From Phocaeicola coprophilus (GTDB lineage Bacteria > Bacteroidota > Bacteroidia > Bacteroidales > Bacteroidaceae): DNA of 64,000 bases. The notes beneath the pieces were generated by a model that ran no database searches, was not told where the DNA came from, and worked only from the letters and a program-made list of their open reading frames with translations. The DNA lies in contig JACJJM010000017.1 in assembly GCA_016900015.1 (NCBI GenBank), positions 25,525 to 89,524 on the forward strand, in the 5' to 3' direction. This document shows positions 37,479 through 47,489 of this stretch, in pieces. Within the stretch, counting starts at the first letter, position 1; every line of letters starts with the position of its first letter. A program made the position numbers and the translations under genes.

Positions 37479-40400
37479 CTATAACGAAAGCTCCACATAC
37501 TTGATGCGCTGACGACGCCACGTGTAGGCCACATGGACTTTACCATCCTTGCCTTGGATTACGGCAGGATAGGAATACTGGCTCACAGGACTGTCTTCCA
37601 GCGTAATGATATGCTTCCAATGTATTCCATCATCGGAAATGGCTACGCTCAATGGCGTGCGGGCACCTTTCGGCGTTCCGGGGATAGTCTCAAAATTATT
37701 ATATACCAACACATGACGACCGTCTTTCAAGGTCACGGCATCAAGTCCGGAATTGTTGTTTTCGATGTCGAGCAGAGTTACTTTGCTCCATGTATCACCA
37801 TTGTCACTGCTCCAGCTCGTAGCCACCTTGGCATTGCGTGTGCGGCAGACTACTTGCAGGCGACCATCTTTGTGCCGCAGGATAGCGGGCTGGATGCAAT
37901 AGATAGGCTTCGCGCCTTCTCCCTTGATGGCCTCGCCGGCTTCCATGTCGTCCGTATTGGCAGCCCCCTTCTTGCGGAACTGCGTCGGCACGGAGAGCTC
38001 TGCCTCCACAGGGCCTACCTTACGCCACGTGTGGCCATTGTCATCAGAGATTTCAAAGTGTATTTTCCAACCGTTGCCCTCGGTACTGCTCGGGCAAATG
38101 ATGCGCCCGTCCACATACTCAGGCTTGTTCTTCGACGGGCCTAAGAATCCATCGGGCATAGCCTCGGGTTTGCTCCAGCTCTTGCCGCCATCTTTCGAAC
38201 GAAGAATGTAGGCTTTCCAGTCGGCCACACTCTTACCCACTTTGTAGAACAAAAGAAGTTCCCCTTTCTTACCAGGAATCTGGAGGAGGACCGGATTCCA
38301 GCAAGCCTTGCGCTCAGTGGCACTGATGATGCCATCGGCCACCTGTACAGGAGCTTCCCATTCAGTAGCTCCCTTCGGTTTACGGCTTACCCAAATGCAG
38401 ACATCCGGATTACGTTCTTTCGTGCCGCCAAAATAGGTCGCCACAAGGTCTCCTTTCGGTGTTTCAGCTATGCTGACCGAATGAGCCTGCGGGAATGGAG
38501 CGTTGATATAAAGGAACTGCTCTTCGACAATGCCCTGCTTATCCTTGCCCCGTGAAGGGTCGATGTTTACAGTCAGATGATACGTGCCCGGAGCCAGACG
38601 CCAGACGGTATTGTCGCCCTCACGGCGCACAAAAGTCACATTAGGCTGATTTAGGGCTTGTTCATCAAGTGTCGGCAGATATACCAACGCCGTCGTGTTG
38701 CAGGGAACAGCGATGTCCCAATCAAGGAGCATCAATGTTTTCTTCCAGTTGCTCGTCACTTTGCCATAAGGCGTCATATAGGAAGCATTCACATAATCCA
38801 GCTCTTCGATGGAAAAATCAGGGCGCATCAGGATTTCCTTATAACCGGGTTTGCCCGGAGCTATGCCTGCCAGGTCCTTGTAATACCAAGCCAACAGGTC
38901 GCCCAGTTGCATCACATGGTTCGCGCTGTTCATCTTCGGACTGGCCTTGTCGCCATTCCATAGTTCCCAGATAGTCGTCGCACCCTGTTCTATCATGTAG
39001 CCAAAGCTGGGATAAGTCTTCTGATTGTTGATGACGTATGCCACATCACCACGTCCCATACGGGTCAGTTCACGCATAATCCACGAACCGCCGATTAATC
39101 CCCAGCTGACGTGTTCCTTCGTTGCATTGATTTTCGCAATGATGTTTTTCTCCACCTCATGCTGGTATTCTGCCGGTATCATGCCAAAGGCCAACGGAAG
39201 GACATTCGCCGTCACGGTATTGTTGCCATAGAAGATACTGTCGGGATAGAGCCAATGTCCGGGAGCGGGCGATGTGCCTTTCTTGACCGTCAAATAGGTG
39301 TCATTGAATGCCTTCAGCACGCCGGTGGCTTCTGACTCGTATGATTTTGCCTCAGACTCGTGACCAAGCAGACGGGCAAACTTTGCCATGAGATTCAGCG
39401 TCTTATAATAGTAAGCCGTCACGATAAGTCCTTTGTCTGTTTGGCGAGCCGGGTCTTGGGCATGAATCAATTCAAGCGATTCGGGCGGCATGCACCAGTC
39501 ACCAAACTTGAATTTCGTAATAAGATTCTTGTCATTCTTATACTCTTTCTTCATATAAGCCATCCACTTGACAAGCGTCTTATAGCTGTCCTTGATGGGC
39601 TGCACATCGCCATATTGCTCATAGAGCATATCACAGATGACGGGAAGGGCTACAGGCCATGTAATGTCATCCGTGTAATAATTATAGTAAGCCGGAGACA
39701 TATCAGGCAGACTGCCGTCTTCACGCTGGGAATCACATATATCCTTCATCCACTTCGCATACAGTTGGCGGTTGCCAAAGAGGAAACATTCGCTCCATGC
39801 CGTCATCGTGCGGTCGCCCAACCATGGCTGACGCTCGTTGCGCTGCGGACAATCGAGAGGCATGCCCTTGTAGTTTGAAGCAATGCCCCACCAAGCATTG
39901 TGGAAAATTTGGTTAAACAATGGATTTGAACATTCGAACGTACCTGTGTTCTCCATCTCATCATAAATCAACTCAGCCGTAAAGTCCGACAATTGCGGGT
40001 TCTTGTAACCCGTCACCTCGATGTAACGGAAACCGTGTGTCGAGAAGCGTGCCGACCACTCGCGTCCTTGCTCCTTGCCATTACATATATACGTATCGGT
40101 GCTCTGCGCGTCACGGAAACCGGCTACATTGAGTTCCTTGCCGTCGGCCGTGAGCAATTCGGAATAGCGCATCCGGATGGTATCTCCGGCAGCTCCCGTA
40201 CGCACCTTCATACGCACCCAACCTGCCATGTTCTGACCAAAATCCACGATATAACGATTACCATACTGCTTGATGGACACAGCTTTCACCTCGCCCATCA
40301 CCTTCATATTGGGCGACTGCGCGCCGTGCAGGCTACCATAAGGAAGAGACACCCGCTGGGCAGTCAGCCATTTGCTGTCATCATATCCCACCGTCGTCCA

Positions 40401-41327
40401 TGCACCAAGCTCCTTTCGTGCATCATACTCTTCACCGTCGTATTCGTTGTTGCTACGGATAGGACCGTCGCCCGTGAGTTTCCAATCCTTCTCATTGCTG
40501 CTGACCACCTGACGAGTACCGTCATTGTATTCGATAATCAGGTTCAAGCGCATCTTCGGATAGCCAAACTGCACGATTTTATAAGGTTTGTAGTTCTGAC
40601 GCATGGTGTAGAAACGCCCATTACCCAGCACCACGCCGATGGCATTGTCTGTCGTCAGCATCGAAGTGACGTCAAACGAATTGTAGAGCACAGTGCGCCG
40701 ATAGTCTGTCGGTGCAGGAGCCATTACCTGGTCGCCCACCTGCTTTCCGTTGATAAACAACTCATAAAGTCCCAGTCCGGAGATGTGTACCGTAGCACGC
40801 TTGATACCGCCCTTAGCTTTAAACTCCGTACGAAGATAGCGGGCGCTCAGGCGACTGTGGGTCACTTCCTTGTCCCATGCAAAAGGTGCATCCCAACCTA
40901 TCCAGCGGCCAGACCAATGCGACTCGCCCAGCAGTCCCATTCCCCAGGAAGCCGGTTCGCTCCATTCGGTTTCACCATTGGCCGTGTAGACTTTCACTTT
41001 CCAAAAGCAACGCTGGTTGCTCTTCAGTTCCTTGCCCCCATAAGGCACGTAAAGGGACTGGTCGGAATCCACCCGACCGGAGTCCCATAAATCACCTTCA
41101 CCAGCTGCCAATTTCTCAAGAGAGCTTGCGACCAGAATATGATAGCCGCTCTGCATCACTCCCTGTTCGTCAGACTCAAGCATCCAGCTCAAACGAGGAT
41201 GTTCGCTCTCTATGCTCAGAGGAGTGACCTGCCCTTCGGTGAGCAGGCGGGTGGTCTTCACACCTGCCTGCAGGCCGAGGGACAGAAGAAATGCAGCCAG
41301 AAAGGCTCTGCATCTATCTATTCTCAT
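37479..41327 (-). CDS. GH78 alpha-L-rhamnosidase fused to a sialidase-fold (GH33-like) domain
   Basis: A 1,282-residue exported enzyme. After the signal peptide (MRIDRCRAFLAAFLLSLGLQAG), residues about 25-925 form a complete GH78 rhamnosidase: an N-terminal Ig-like domain, beta-sandwiches (HISGLGLYELFINGKQVGD), an (alpha/alpha)6 barrel with DCPQRNERQPWLGDRTMT and the catalytic region SLPDMSPAYYN, and GATTIWELWNGD. From about residue 930 the chain continues in frame into a six-bladed propeller with four Asp boxes (SKDGGKSW, SDDNGHTW, SSDNGDTW, SDDGIHW). I recall such GH78-GH33 fusions in the B. thetaiotaomicron RG-II locus, where the two parts would remove rhamnose and then Kdo of chain C. That activity is inferred. 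It is the last gene of the cluster. Confidence 0.88.
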   Translation of the reverse strand: MRIDRCRAFLAAFLLSLGLQAGVKTTRLLTEGQVTPLSIESEHPRLSWMLESDEQGVMQSGYHILVASSLEKLAAGEGDLWDSGRVDSDQSLYVPYGGKELKSNQRCFWKVKVYTANGETEWSEPASWGMGLLGESHWSGRWIGWDAPFAWDKEVTHSRLSARYLRTEFKAKGGIKRATVHISGLGLYELFINGKQVGDQVMAPAPTDYRRTVLYNSFDVTSMLTTDNAIGVVLGNGRFYTMRQNYKPYKIVQFGYPKMRLNLIIEYNDGTRQVVSSNEKDWKLTGDGPIRSNNEYDGEEYDARKELGAWTTVGYDDSKWLTAQRVSLPYGSLHGAQSPNMKVMGEVKAVSIKQYGNRYIVDFGQNMAGWVRMKVRTGAAGDTIRMRYSELLTADGKELNVAGFRDAQSTDTYICNGKEQGREWSARFSTHGFRYIEVTGYKNPQLSDFTAELIYDEMENTGTFECSNPLFNQIFHNAWWGIASNYKGMPLDCPQRNERQPWLGDRTMTAWSECFLFGNRQLYAKWMKDICDSQREDGSLPDMSPAYYNYYTDDITWPVALPVICDMLYEQYGDVQPIKDSYKTLVKWMAYMKKEYKNDKNLITKFKFGDWCMPPESLELIHAQDPARQTDKGLIVTAYYYKTLNLMAKFARLLGHESEAKSYESEATGVLKAFNDTYLTVKKGTSPAPGHWLYPDSIFYGNNTVTANVLPLAFGMIPAEYQHEVEKNIIAKINATKEHVSWGLIGGSWIMRELTRMGRGDVAYVINNQKTYPSFGYMIEQGATTIWELWNGDKASPKMNSANHVMQLGDLLAWYYKDLAGIAPGKPGYKEILMRPDFSIEELDYVNASYMTPYGKVTSNWKKTLMLLDWDIAVPCNTTALVYLPTLDEQALNQPNVTFVRREGDNTVWRLAPGTYHLTVNIDPSRGKDKQGIVEEQFLYINAPFPQAHSVSIAETPKGDLVATYFGGTKERNPDVCIWVSRKPKGATEWEAPVQVADGIISATERKACWNPVLLQIPGKKGELLLFYKVGKSVADWKAYILRSKDGGKSWSKPEAMPDGFLGPSKNKPEYVDGRIICPSSTEGNGWKIHFEISDDNGHTWRKVGPVEAELSVPTQFRKKGAANTDDMEAGEAIKGEGAKPIYCIQPAILRHKDGRLQVVCRTRNAKVATSWSSDNGDTWSKVTLLDIENNNSGLDAVTLKDGRHVLVYNNFETIPGTPKGARTPLSVAISDDGIHWKHIITLEDSPVSQYSYPAVIQGKDGKVHVAYTWRRQRIKYVELSL

Positions 41328-41330
41328 GCT

Positions 41331-42773
41331 TTAATCCTTTTTCGGTAATTTAGTCCAGTCTTTCTGGATATAATCCTTGCTGGCATCCACAGCGATAAGC
41401 ACATGGTCATTGCCTGCACCGTAAGCACCGTCATAATTGAAATGTTGTACGCCGTTGTCAAACTCACTAACATATTCCAGCGAACCGTCAACCGGGCTAT
41501 ACCACCATACATTCTTCTTCGCACCGCTGATCTTGCTCAGGTCGATGTCCATCGGACGATTCGTGTATGTGTAGACCAACAGGTAATCATTGCCACGAGT
41601 CGCAATCGCACGGTCATAACGGAAACCATTCTCACCGGAGATAATGCTTTGGTCGGGCACACGCTCAAAGAACGGGAAAGAAAGCATCAAGTTCTTCAAA
41701 TGCTTCATTTGATTAAAGCCGGGGTCCTTCAAGGCATCATACCAAGTCTTGGTCGCACCGTAACCGCCATTGTTTGCCACTTTCAGCATCTGCATGATGG
41801 AATTATGTCCATAGGTGTGGCCGAATGAACCGGCAAACACAGACCAATAGGCATAACGGCGTACATCGGGTGCTTTCCACCACGGCTCACTGGGGTCATG
41901 CAGTCCTTGCGGGATTTCCTCATAACTGGGTTCTCCGTCCAGCACCGGCTTGGCAGGAGTCTTTGCCAAAGCAGCCTCCACATAACGCCAGTTGTCTTCG
42001 GCCACGGCAGCTTCGGCTGTGTTGTCGCCATCACCGCGAGTCTGGTCGTAACGACGGTGTCCGCTTTGGAACATATTGAAGTCCAGCCACTCGGCATTAT
42101 GGAACCAATAGATGGAGCTTGTACGTCCGAAGGGATGGAATGTCATCAGGTGATTCTTGTCAATCGACTTGATGGTACGGGCCAATGTGTTCCACACTTC
42201 AGGCTTGATGTCGCCCCGGACATCACCACCAATAATCCAAACGATGTTGGGTGAATCCTTGTAACGTTCAGCCAGGAATTTGCCGTAAGCCTCAGCCTCT
42301 TTCTCATTCATCAAACCGGCCTTCACCAAGTTGCCCCAGATGCAGACCATGCCGATGTAGATGCCGTTCTGCTCGGCTTTCTTAATGATATAGTCCATGT
42401 GGTCCCAATAGCCATAAACACCTTTCTTATTGATGTCCTTGAAATTGAAACCGTCGGGGAAAGAATACTGACCATAGAAGTTGATGGCGGGCACACCGTT
42501 CACGGTCTGCACCTGCACCATGTTGAACCCGGCCTCACGGCATTTGGTCAGATAATAGCTGGCCTCGTCGCGGTCGAGCTTCTCCGGAAGCAACCAGCCC
42601 GTGTCACCCATCCAAAAGAAAGGCGTACCGTTCTCATGCTGCAAATACCGTCCATTTTCAGACACTTGCAACTTACCGTTTTCCCACGGCAAATAAATCT
42701 TTTGTTTGTCATCGGCAAACAGACTTCCTGCGACAAGGAGGAAGAGCATTGCTAAGATTGAAATCTTTTTCAT
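41331..42773 (-). CDS. GH140-family glycoside hydrolase (apiosidase-like)
   Basis: A 480-residue exported protein with a signal peptide (MKKISILAMLFLLVAGSLFA). The (beta/alpha)8 barrel of the DUF4038 type begins with NGRYLQHENGTPFFWMGDTGW. The predicted catalytic pair is D184 in IGGDVRGD and E281 in LDGEPSYEE. A C-terminal beta domain of the collagen-binding-like type follows (about 390-480). GH140 is known for the apiosidase that cuts the apiose linkage of RG-II side chains; this role is inferred from family and neighbours. The stop is 3 bases before the start of the GH78 fusion gene, so they are tightly coupled. Confidence 0.88.
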   Translation of the reverse strand: MKKISILAMLFLLVAGSLFADDKQKIYLPWENGKLQVSENGRYLQHENGTPFFWMGDTGWLLPEKLDRDEASYYLTKCREAGFNMVQVQTVNGVPAINFYGQYSFPDGFNFKDINKKGVYGYWDHMDYIIKKAEQNGIYIGMVCIWGNLVKAGLMNEKEAEAYGKFLAERYKDSPNIVWIIGGDVRGDIKPEVWNTLARTIKSIDKNHLMTFHPFGRTSSIYWFHNAEWLDFNMFQSGHRRYDQTRGDGDNTAEAAVAEDNWRYVEAALAKTPAKPVLDGEPSYEEIPQGLHDPSEPWWKAPDVRRYAYWSVFAGSFGHTYGHNSIMQMLKVANNGGYGATKTWYDALKDPGFNQMKHLKNLMLSFPFFERVPDQSIISGENGFRYDRAIATRGNDYLLVYTYTNRPMDIDLSKISGAKKNVWWYSPVDGSLEYVSEFDNGVQHFNYDGAYGAGNDHVLIAVDASKDYIQKDWTKLPKKD

Positions 42774-42803
42774 TGTCTTTCTATTATTTATTTGGTTATT
42801 AAT

Positions 42804-45251
42804 TTATTTTCCTATCAAGACGTATTCTTGTCCCGGCTCAGTCTTCAAATCATAAAGGTAGGTCTTCTTCAATTCCACAGAATTGAGTTTTGCTTCCTTG
42901 CTGATGATGGGCTCTGCCACTTGGTCAATGACATAGAACGGGTTGCTGTTCTCTCCACGGGCTTTCACCAGACCTTTGCCCGAAAGACGGTTGAGCGAAC
43001 GCAGCCGGCAATTGCCACCCAAACGTGACTTCACGACCAGACGGCTCACCTTGCCATCTTTCCAAGTGATGTCAAGTTCAAATCCGCCACGGGCCACCAA
43101 TCCTTTCACTTCACCGTCTTTCCATACAGAGGGCAGCGCCGGAAGCAGGTAGATAAAGCCGTCGTAGCTTTGCATCAACATTTCGGCAATGCCGGCAGTA
43201 CAGCCGAAGTTACCGTCTATCTGGAAAGGCGGATGAGCGTCAAAGAGGTTCGGATAAGTTCCGCCTTTTTTCTTTTCATTGCGCACCAATGTCAATTGGT
43301 CAGTAATCAACTTGTAAGCATGGTCGCCGTCAAGCAAACGAGCCCACAGGCATACCTTCCAACCCATGCTCCAACCAGTCGAGGGGTCGCCACGATGTAT
43401 CAGCGAAGTGCGAGCCGCATCAAAAAGTTCCGGCGTACGATAAGGAGAAATCTGGTTGCTGGGGAAAAGCCCGTAGAGGTGCGACACATGGCGATGCTGG
43501 TCCTCCGGATTATCCCAGTCATACATCCATTCCTGTAATTGTCCCCAGCGCCCCACTTGCATCGGTGCAAGCTCGTTCAGGCGGTCTTTCAAATGAGCCG
43601 CGTATTCCGCATCCTCACCTAAAATCTCGGCAGAGCAAATGACTGCATGCCATAAGTCGAAGACCAGTTGGTTGTCCATCGTGCAACCTGCTGCCGTCGA
43701 TGCCTTGTTCTGACTTCCGGCATGCGTATTTTCCGGCGAATTGCTCGGACACATCACCAGCCAACCGTGTGCGGGGTCTTTCACCATCACATTGTCAAAG
43801 AACAAAGCAGAACCTTTCAGGATGGGATAAGCCTTGCGCAGGAACTCTGCATCTCCGGTGTAGAGATAATGTTGCCACAAGTGCTGGCTCAGCCATGCAC
43901 CTCCTGAAGCCCACATGCCGGAAGGAGCATTGTCAATGGCACCGGTGACACGCCAGATGTCCGTGTTATGATGGAGCACCCATCCGTCAACGCCATACAT
44001 CACTTGCGCACTTTCTTTTCCGGTCTCGCTCACTTCCCGAATCAGACGGAAGAGCGGTTCGTTCAACTCAGTCAGATTGGTCACTTCAGCGGGCCAATAG
44101 TTCATCTCCAGATTGATGTTGCAAGTATATTTGCAGTCCCACGAAGGAAATAACTTGTCGTTCCAAATGCCTTGCAAATTGGCAGCTTGCCCACCGGGTT
44201 GCGACGAACAGATAAGCAGGTAACGGCCAAACTTAAAATAGGTGGCCACCAGGAATGCGTCATTGGTCTCCTTGAACTTTTCGACCCGTATATCTGTCGG
44301 CACATCGGCATACCGGTCTTCACCCAAATCCAGCGTCGTGCGGTTCTGATATTGCTCGTAGAACTTCACATGCCTGTCTTTCGCCTCTGCATAATCCTTG
44401 TTGATGGCCTTGGCCAGATAGTCTTTGGCACGACCGACGTAATCGCCCGTGATGTCTTTGTAATTGTTGAAATTCGTTCCGATGGAGGTATAGATGATAG
44501 CCTCATCAGCATTTTCCACGGTGAGCACCCCGTCGCGATTGGTCACTACGCCACCTTTCGCTTTCACCGTCGTGCGTCCCTGGAATTGCACTTTGCCTTT
44601 CAAGCCTTCATGCAGGGAAGAGACGCCTTCCAGTGTGATGTCATTCCCCTCCGAAGTGATGATGACGTCCTGATGCGGGCTGGTCATCGTCGCATTAAAT
44701 GTGATTTTCCCCGGCTGGCTGGCAGTCACGCGTGTGATGACCACCTGGTCGGGAAAGGATGTAAATGTCTCACGCAGATAACGGACACCATCCACTTCAT
44801 AGCGTACCACGGCACGTGCCGAGTCAAGGCTCAACTCCCGGTAATAGTTCGTATAACGCGTATGCCCCGGAAAGTTCAGGCGCAAATCGCCGAACGTCTG
44901 ATACGGCATGCCCTGATTAGTCTTTGCCTTCACATGCGCTGTGCACAGGTCCTGAGCTTCCTTATATTTCCCGGCAAACACCAGTTCACGTATTTTAGGA
45001 AGCCATTCTTTCGCTTCCGGACTCGGATTATTATTGGGACGTCCAGCCCAAATGGTCTCCTCGTTCAACTGGATTTGCTCTGCGCCCGGATTGCCATAAA
45101 GCATTGCTCCCAGCCGTCCATTGCCCAAGGGCAAGGCTTCTGTCCAGACGTGTGCCGGCTGGTCATACCACAGCTTGTACTCCTGTGCCCGCACGGCTGC
45201 CGGAGAGAGCATACATGCCAGAAGGCCAGTCATTAAAAGTTTCTTCATCAT
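42804..45251 (-). CDS. GH95 alpha-L-fucosidase/alpha-L-galactosidase
   Basis: A 815-residue exported enzyme from the ATG at 45251 (MMKKLLMTGLLACMLSPAAVRA signal peptide, given here in full only as a short motif); earlier in-frame Met codons would add a polar tail. The N-terminal beta domain begins WYDQPAHVWTEALPLGNGRLG, followed by ETIWAGRPNN. The (alpha/alpha)6 barrel has NLQGIWNDKLFPSWDCKYT, NINLEMNYWPAEVTN, PSNSPEN with the catalytic region, and HRHVSHLYGLFPSNQ. These are GH95 signatures. In RG-II loci the GH95 enzyme removes L-galactose of chain A, so that substrate is likely here, but fucose cannot be excluded from sequence alone. Repeat cluster E lies in its 5' gap. Confidence 0.92.
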   Translation of the reverse strand: MMKKLLMTGLLACMLSPAAVRAQEYKLWYDQPAHVWTEALPLGNGRLGAMLYGNPGAEQIQLNEETIWAGRPNNNPSPEAKEWLPKIRELVFAGKYKEAQDLCTAHVKAKTNQGMPYQTFGDLRLNFPGHTRYTNYYRELSLDSARAVVRYEVDGVRYLRETFTSFPDQVVITRVTASQPGKITFNATMTSPHQDVIITSEGNDITLEGVSSLHEGLKGKVQFQGRTTVKAKGGVVTNRDGVLTVENADEAIIYTSIGTNFNNYKDITGDYVGRAKDYLAKAINKDYAEAKDRHVKFYEQYQNRTTLDLGEDRYADVPTDIRVEKFKETNDAFLVATYFKFGRYLLICSSQPGGQAANLQGIWNDKLFPSWDCKYTCNINLEMNYWPAEVTNLTELNEPLFRLIREVSETGKESAQVMYGVDGWVLHHNTDIWRVTGAIDNAPSGMWASGGAWLSQHLWQHYLYTGDAEFLRKAYPILKGSALFFDNVMVKDPAHGWLVMCPSNSPENTHAGSQNKASTAAGCTMDNQLVFDLWHAVICSAEILGEDAEYAAHLKDRLNELAPMQVGRWGQLQEWMYDWDNPEDQHRHVSHLYGLFPSNQISPYRTPELFDAARTSLIHRGDPSTGWSMGWKVCLWARLLDGDHAYKLITDQLTLVRNEKKKGGTYPNLFDAHPPFQIDGNFGCTAGIAEMLMQSYDGFIYLLPALPSVWKDGEVKGLVARGGFELDITWKDGKVSRLVVKSRLGGNCRLRSLNRLSGKGLVKARGENSNPFYVIDQVAEPIISKEAKLNSVELKKTYLYDLKTEPGQEYVLIGK

Positions 45252-45330
45252 AGTATTCGTGTTTTTAGGATTTGTCATTCGTTTCATTCCGCAAGGCAGG
45301 GAAACATGTGCTTTTAAATGCCATCAAACC

Positions 45331-45436
45331 TACCCCTTAAGGGCAGGCACGGACGGATACCTTTCCGCTCTCGAGCGGCCTCCTTTTCGTCCACGGGCGG
45401 AAAGGAGGCCGGACTCGACACCCCTTACTGCCCCTC
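45331..45436. repeat. 22-bp-period GC-rich repeat cluster, copy E (3 units, inside the RG-II cluster)
   Basis: The units are 45355-45376, 45377-45398 and 45399-45420. The first two carry ACCTTTCCG and CCTCCTTTTCGT and the third is inverted (GGAAAGGAGGCC). GGCCTCCTTT and AAAGGAGGCC form a 10-bp stem. The borders are CCCCTTAAGGGCAG before and CCCCTTACTGCCCC after, roughly inverted. It lies in the 222-base gap between the esterase and GH95 genes, which point the same way. Confidence 0.8.
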
Positions 45437-45473
45437 CAGACAGGAGAGCGAGATGTCAAGTCCGGCAATCTCA

Positions 45474-47444
45474 TCATTTCTTTTTAGCAGCTTTCTGGGC
45501 AGCCTTTTCTGCATTGCGCTTATTCACATAGTCTTTGAACAACTGCTTCCAGTTGCGCCCGTTGCTGTTGAGATATTGCTCGCATTTGGTCTTGTAGATC
45601 TCAAACACTTGCGAAATAGCTTTCATACTCTTGCATTCCAAAGCCTCTTCACGGGCTTGTTTCAAATATCCTTCAAGCACTTGGGCCTCCTGGTCGGTCA
45701 AGTCGGGCACGATGGCATAGTAACCTTTCATCGTGAAAGCCACTTTGCCCACCGTGTATTCGTCAAACACTTTTTCCACCTGTTCGGGAGTGAGCACACG
45801 GTTCAAGTCTTTCACCAGACGGGCATGTACGGATGCCGGGATACTCTTGTCTGCCATCATTTCGCGCTCCACTTTGCTGAGCGTGCGGCCTGTGGCCTTG
45901 TCCTTCTCTGGAATGATGGTGTAAGGATGGGTGTTGTGCCAGTCACGCACGGCCCGGCGGTGGTTATAGACGGCTGTGGTAGCAAAATTGGCTGCTTTCT
46001 CGTCAGTCAGATTAAGAGCCGCAATAATCTCGCGCGATTTCTTCAACACGGATTCGTCAGCAGCAGCGGCACGCACGGCCTGCTTACCGAAATATTTGCC
46101 CAGCTCGTTGACCGAACGGATGGCATTCTCAGGCATGTTTTCACCCTTCTTACCAAAGCTGTACATGTTTTCAAACGGTTCGACCGTCACTTTGCTTTCA
46201 TCCAGTTTGCTCTTGTCGAGCTGGAAAGCGTCCGCAAAGAATGCATAGACAGCATTGCGCTTGTTCGGACCAAAATCATGTCCCTCCTTCGGCAAATGCA
46301 CATTCGTCACCTTGTCAGCCGCGCCATAAAATCCATACACCTTTTGCAAATAAGGATATTCCAGTTTGGGAACACTGGCCGTCCAGTCCTTTCCGTCAGA
46401 CACGACACACATCGGTCTGGGAGCAAACAAGGCTGCAAGTTCGGCGTTGCATGTCCCCCCTCCGGCCAACGTCACAGGCATACCGCTCTCACAAGGACAG
46501 CCTCCGTCAAAGTGTGAAGACAGGCTCACCACAGGACAGGCAGCCGTGTAACGATCGTCAAGCACAGAAAGAAGCACGGTCTGAGAGCCTCCGCCCGAAC
46601 CGCCGTTCACACCCACGCGGGTGGTGTCGACATCCTTGCGGGTAATCATGAAATCGAGGATGGAAATGCCGTTCATGGCCTGAATGATGTGCGAAATGCT
46701 TGATTGATGTCCCGCAGAAGTGACTTGCAGTTCGGATTCCCCCCAACCGAAAAGGTCGTAATCCACACAGATGGCCCCCATACGTGCAAGTGTTGCCATA
46801 CGTTGTTGCTGGTCTTCCCGATAACGTCCATTGCCAAAATGACCGTTCGGACAAATAATCAAGGCATGTTTGCCTTTCCCCTTCGGCGTGTAGATGGAAC
46901 CGCATACATACAGCCCCGGAAGTGTCTCCAATGCAAAGTTCTGCACCGTGTAACCGTCATACTTACGTACTTTTGACAGAATCGGTGCTGCTCCCGTGCG
47001 CATATCCAGATATTTGTCTATCTGGAGACGTTCGCGCACTTCTTTCTTCAAGACGTCCTTGCGCTTTTCAAAGCTGGCCTTGTCGTTATACAGGGTGCAC
47101 AAGTAATTCAACAGTTTTTCTCCATCGGCGTCCGTGCGACGAGGATACTCATACTTTTTCAGTTTATAGAGCGTCGCGTTCTGCTTCACGAATTTATAAT
47201 CAAAAGGAGCAAGCACGTTTGTCAACGACTCTTCCACCGAATAGGGGCGAATACGGAAATCTGCATAAGGAAGCTTCTTACCCACCGTATCAATATCGTA
47301 AGCCAAACGTACATTGAAACGAGTGGAAATCTCTTGCAAGACCTCCCCCAACGGACGGGTGAACTGTCCTTCAAATGTGTTTTGTGCCTGAGCCGATGCC
47401 AGCGCAGCACATGCAAGTAAAGCAAAAGTCAGTTGTTTTTTCAT
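45474..47444 (-). CDS. CE19-like carbohydrate esterase with N-terminal STN-like domain
   Basis: A 656-residue exported protein. After the signal peptide (MKKQLTFALLACAALASAQAQ), residues about 22-100 look like an STN domain (RPLGEVLQEISTRFNVRLAYD ... PYSVEESLTNVLAPFDYKFV), normally found on SusC-type receptors and secretins. The alpha/beta hydrolase core (about 130-420) has CPNGHFGNG, the nucleophile elbow GVNGGSGGGSQ, and a His in LPKEGHDFG. A C-terminal helical DUF3826-like domain (about 460-640) ends in a Lys/Ala tail. I recall the RG-II pectin methylesterase of B. thetaiotaomicron (family CE19) having this general type, so the enzyme probably de-esterifies the galacturonan backbone. It lies 45 bases downstream of the second GH78 gene. 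Confidence 0.78.
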   Translation of the reverse strand: MKKQLTFALLACAALASAQAQNTFEGQFTRPLGEVLQEISTRFNVRLAYDIDTVGKKLPYADFRIRPYSVEESLTNVLAPFDYKFVKQNATLYKLKKYEYPRRTDADGEKLLNYLCTLYNDKASFEKRKDVLKKEVRERLQIDKYLDMRTGAAPILSKVRKYDGYTVQNFALETLPGLYVCGSIYTPKGKGKHALIICPNGHFGNGRYREDQQQRMATLARMGAICVDYDLFGWGESELQVTSAGHQSSISHIIQAMNGISILDFMITRKDVDTTRVGVNGGSGGGSQTVLLSVLDDRYTAACPVVSLSSHFDGGCPCESGMPVTLAGGGTCNAELAALFAPRPMCVVSDGKDWTASVPKLEYPYLQKVYGFYGAADKVTNVHLPKEGHDFGPNKRNAVYAFFADAFQLDKSKLDESKVTVEPFENMYSFGKKGENMPENAIRSVNELGKYFGKQAVRAAAADESVLKKSREIIAALNLTDEKAANFATTAVYNHRRAVRDWHNTHPYTIIPEKDKATGRTLSKVEREMMADKSIPASVHARLVKDLNRVLTPEQVEKVFDEYTVGKVAFTMKGYYAIVPDLTDQEAQVLEGYLKQAREEALECKSMKAISQVFEIYKTKCEQYLNSNGRNWKQLFKDYVNKRNAEKAAQKAAKKK

Positions 47445-47489
47445 TGTTTTTGTTTTTCATATAGTTAAGTAAGCCAATCCAGACAATGG

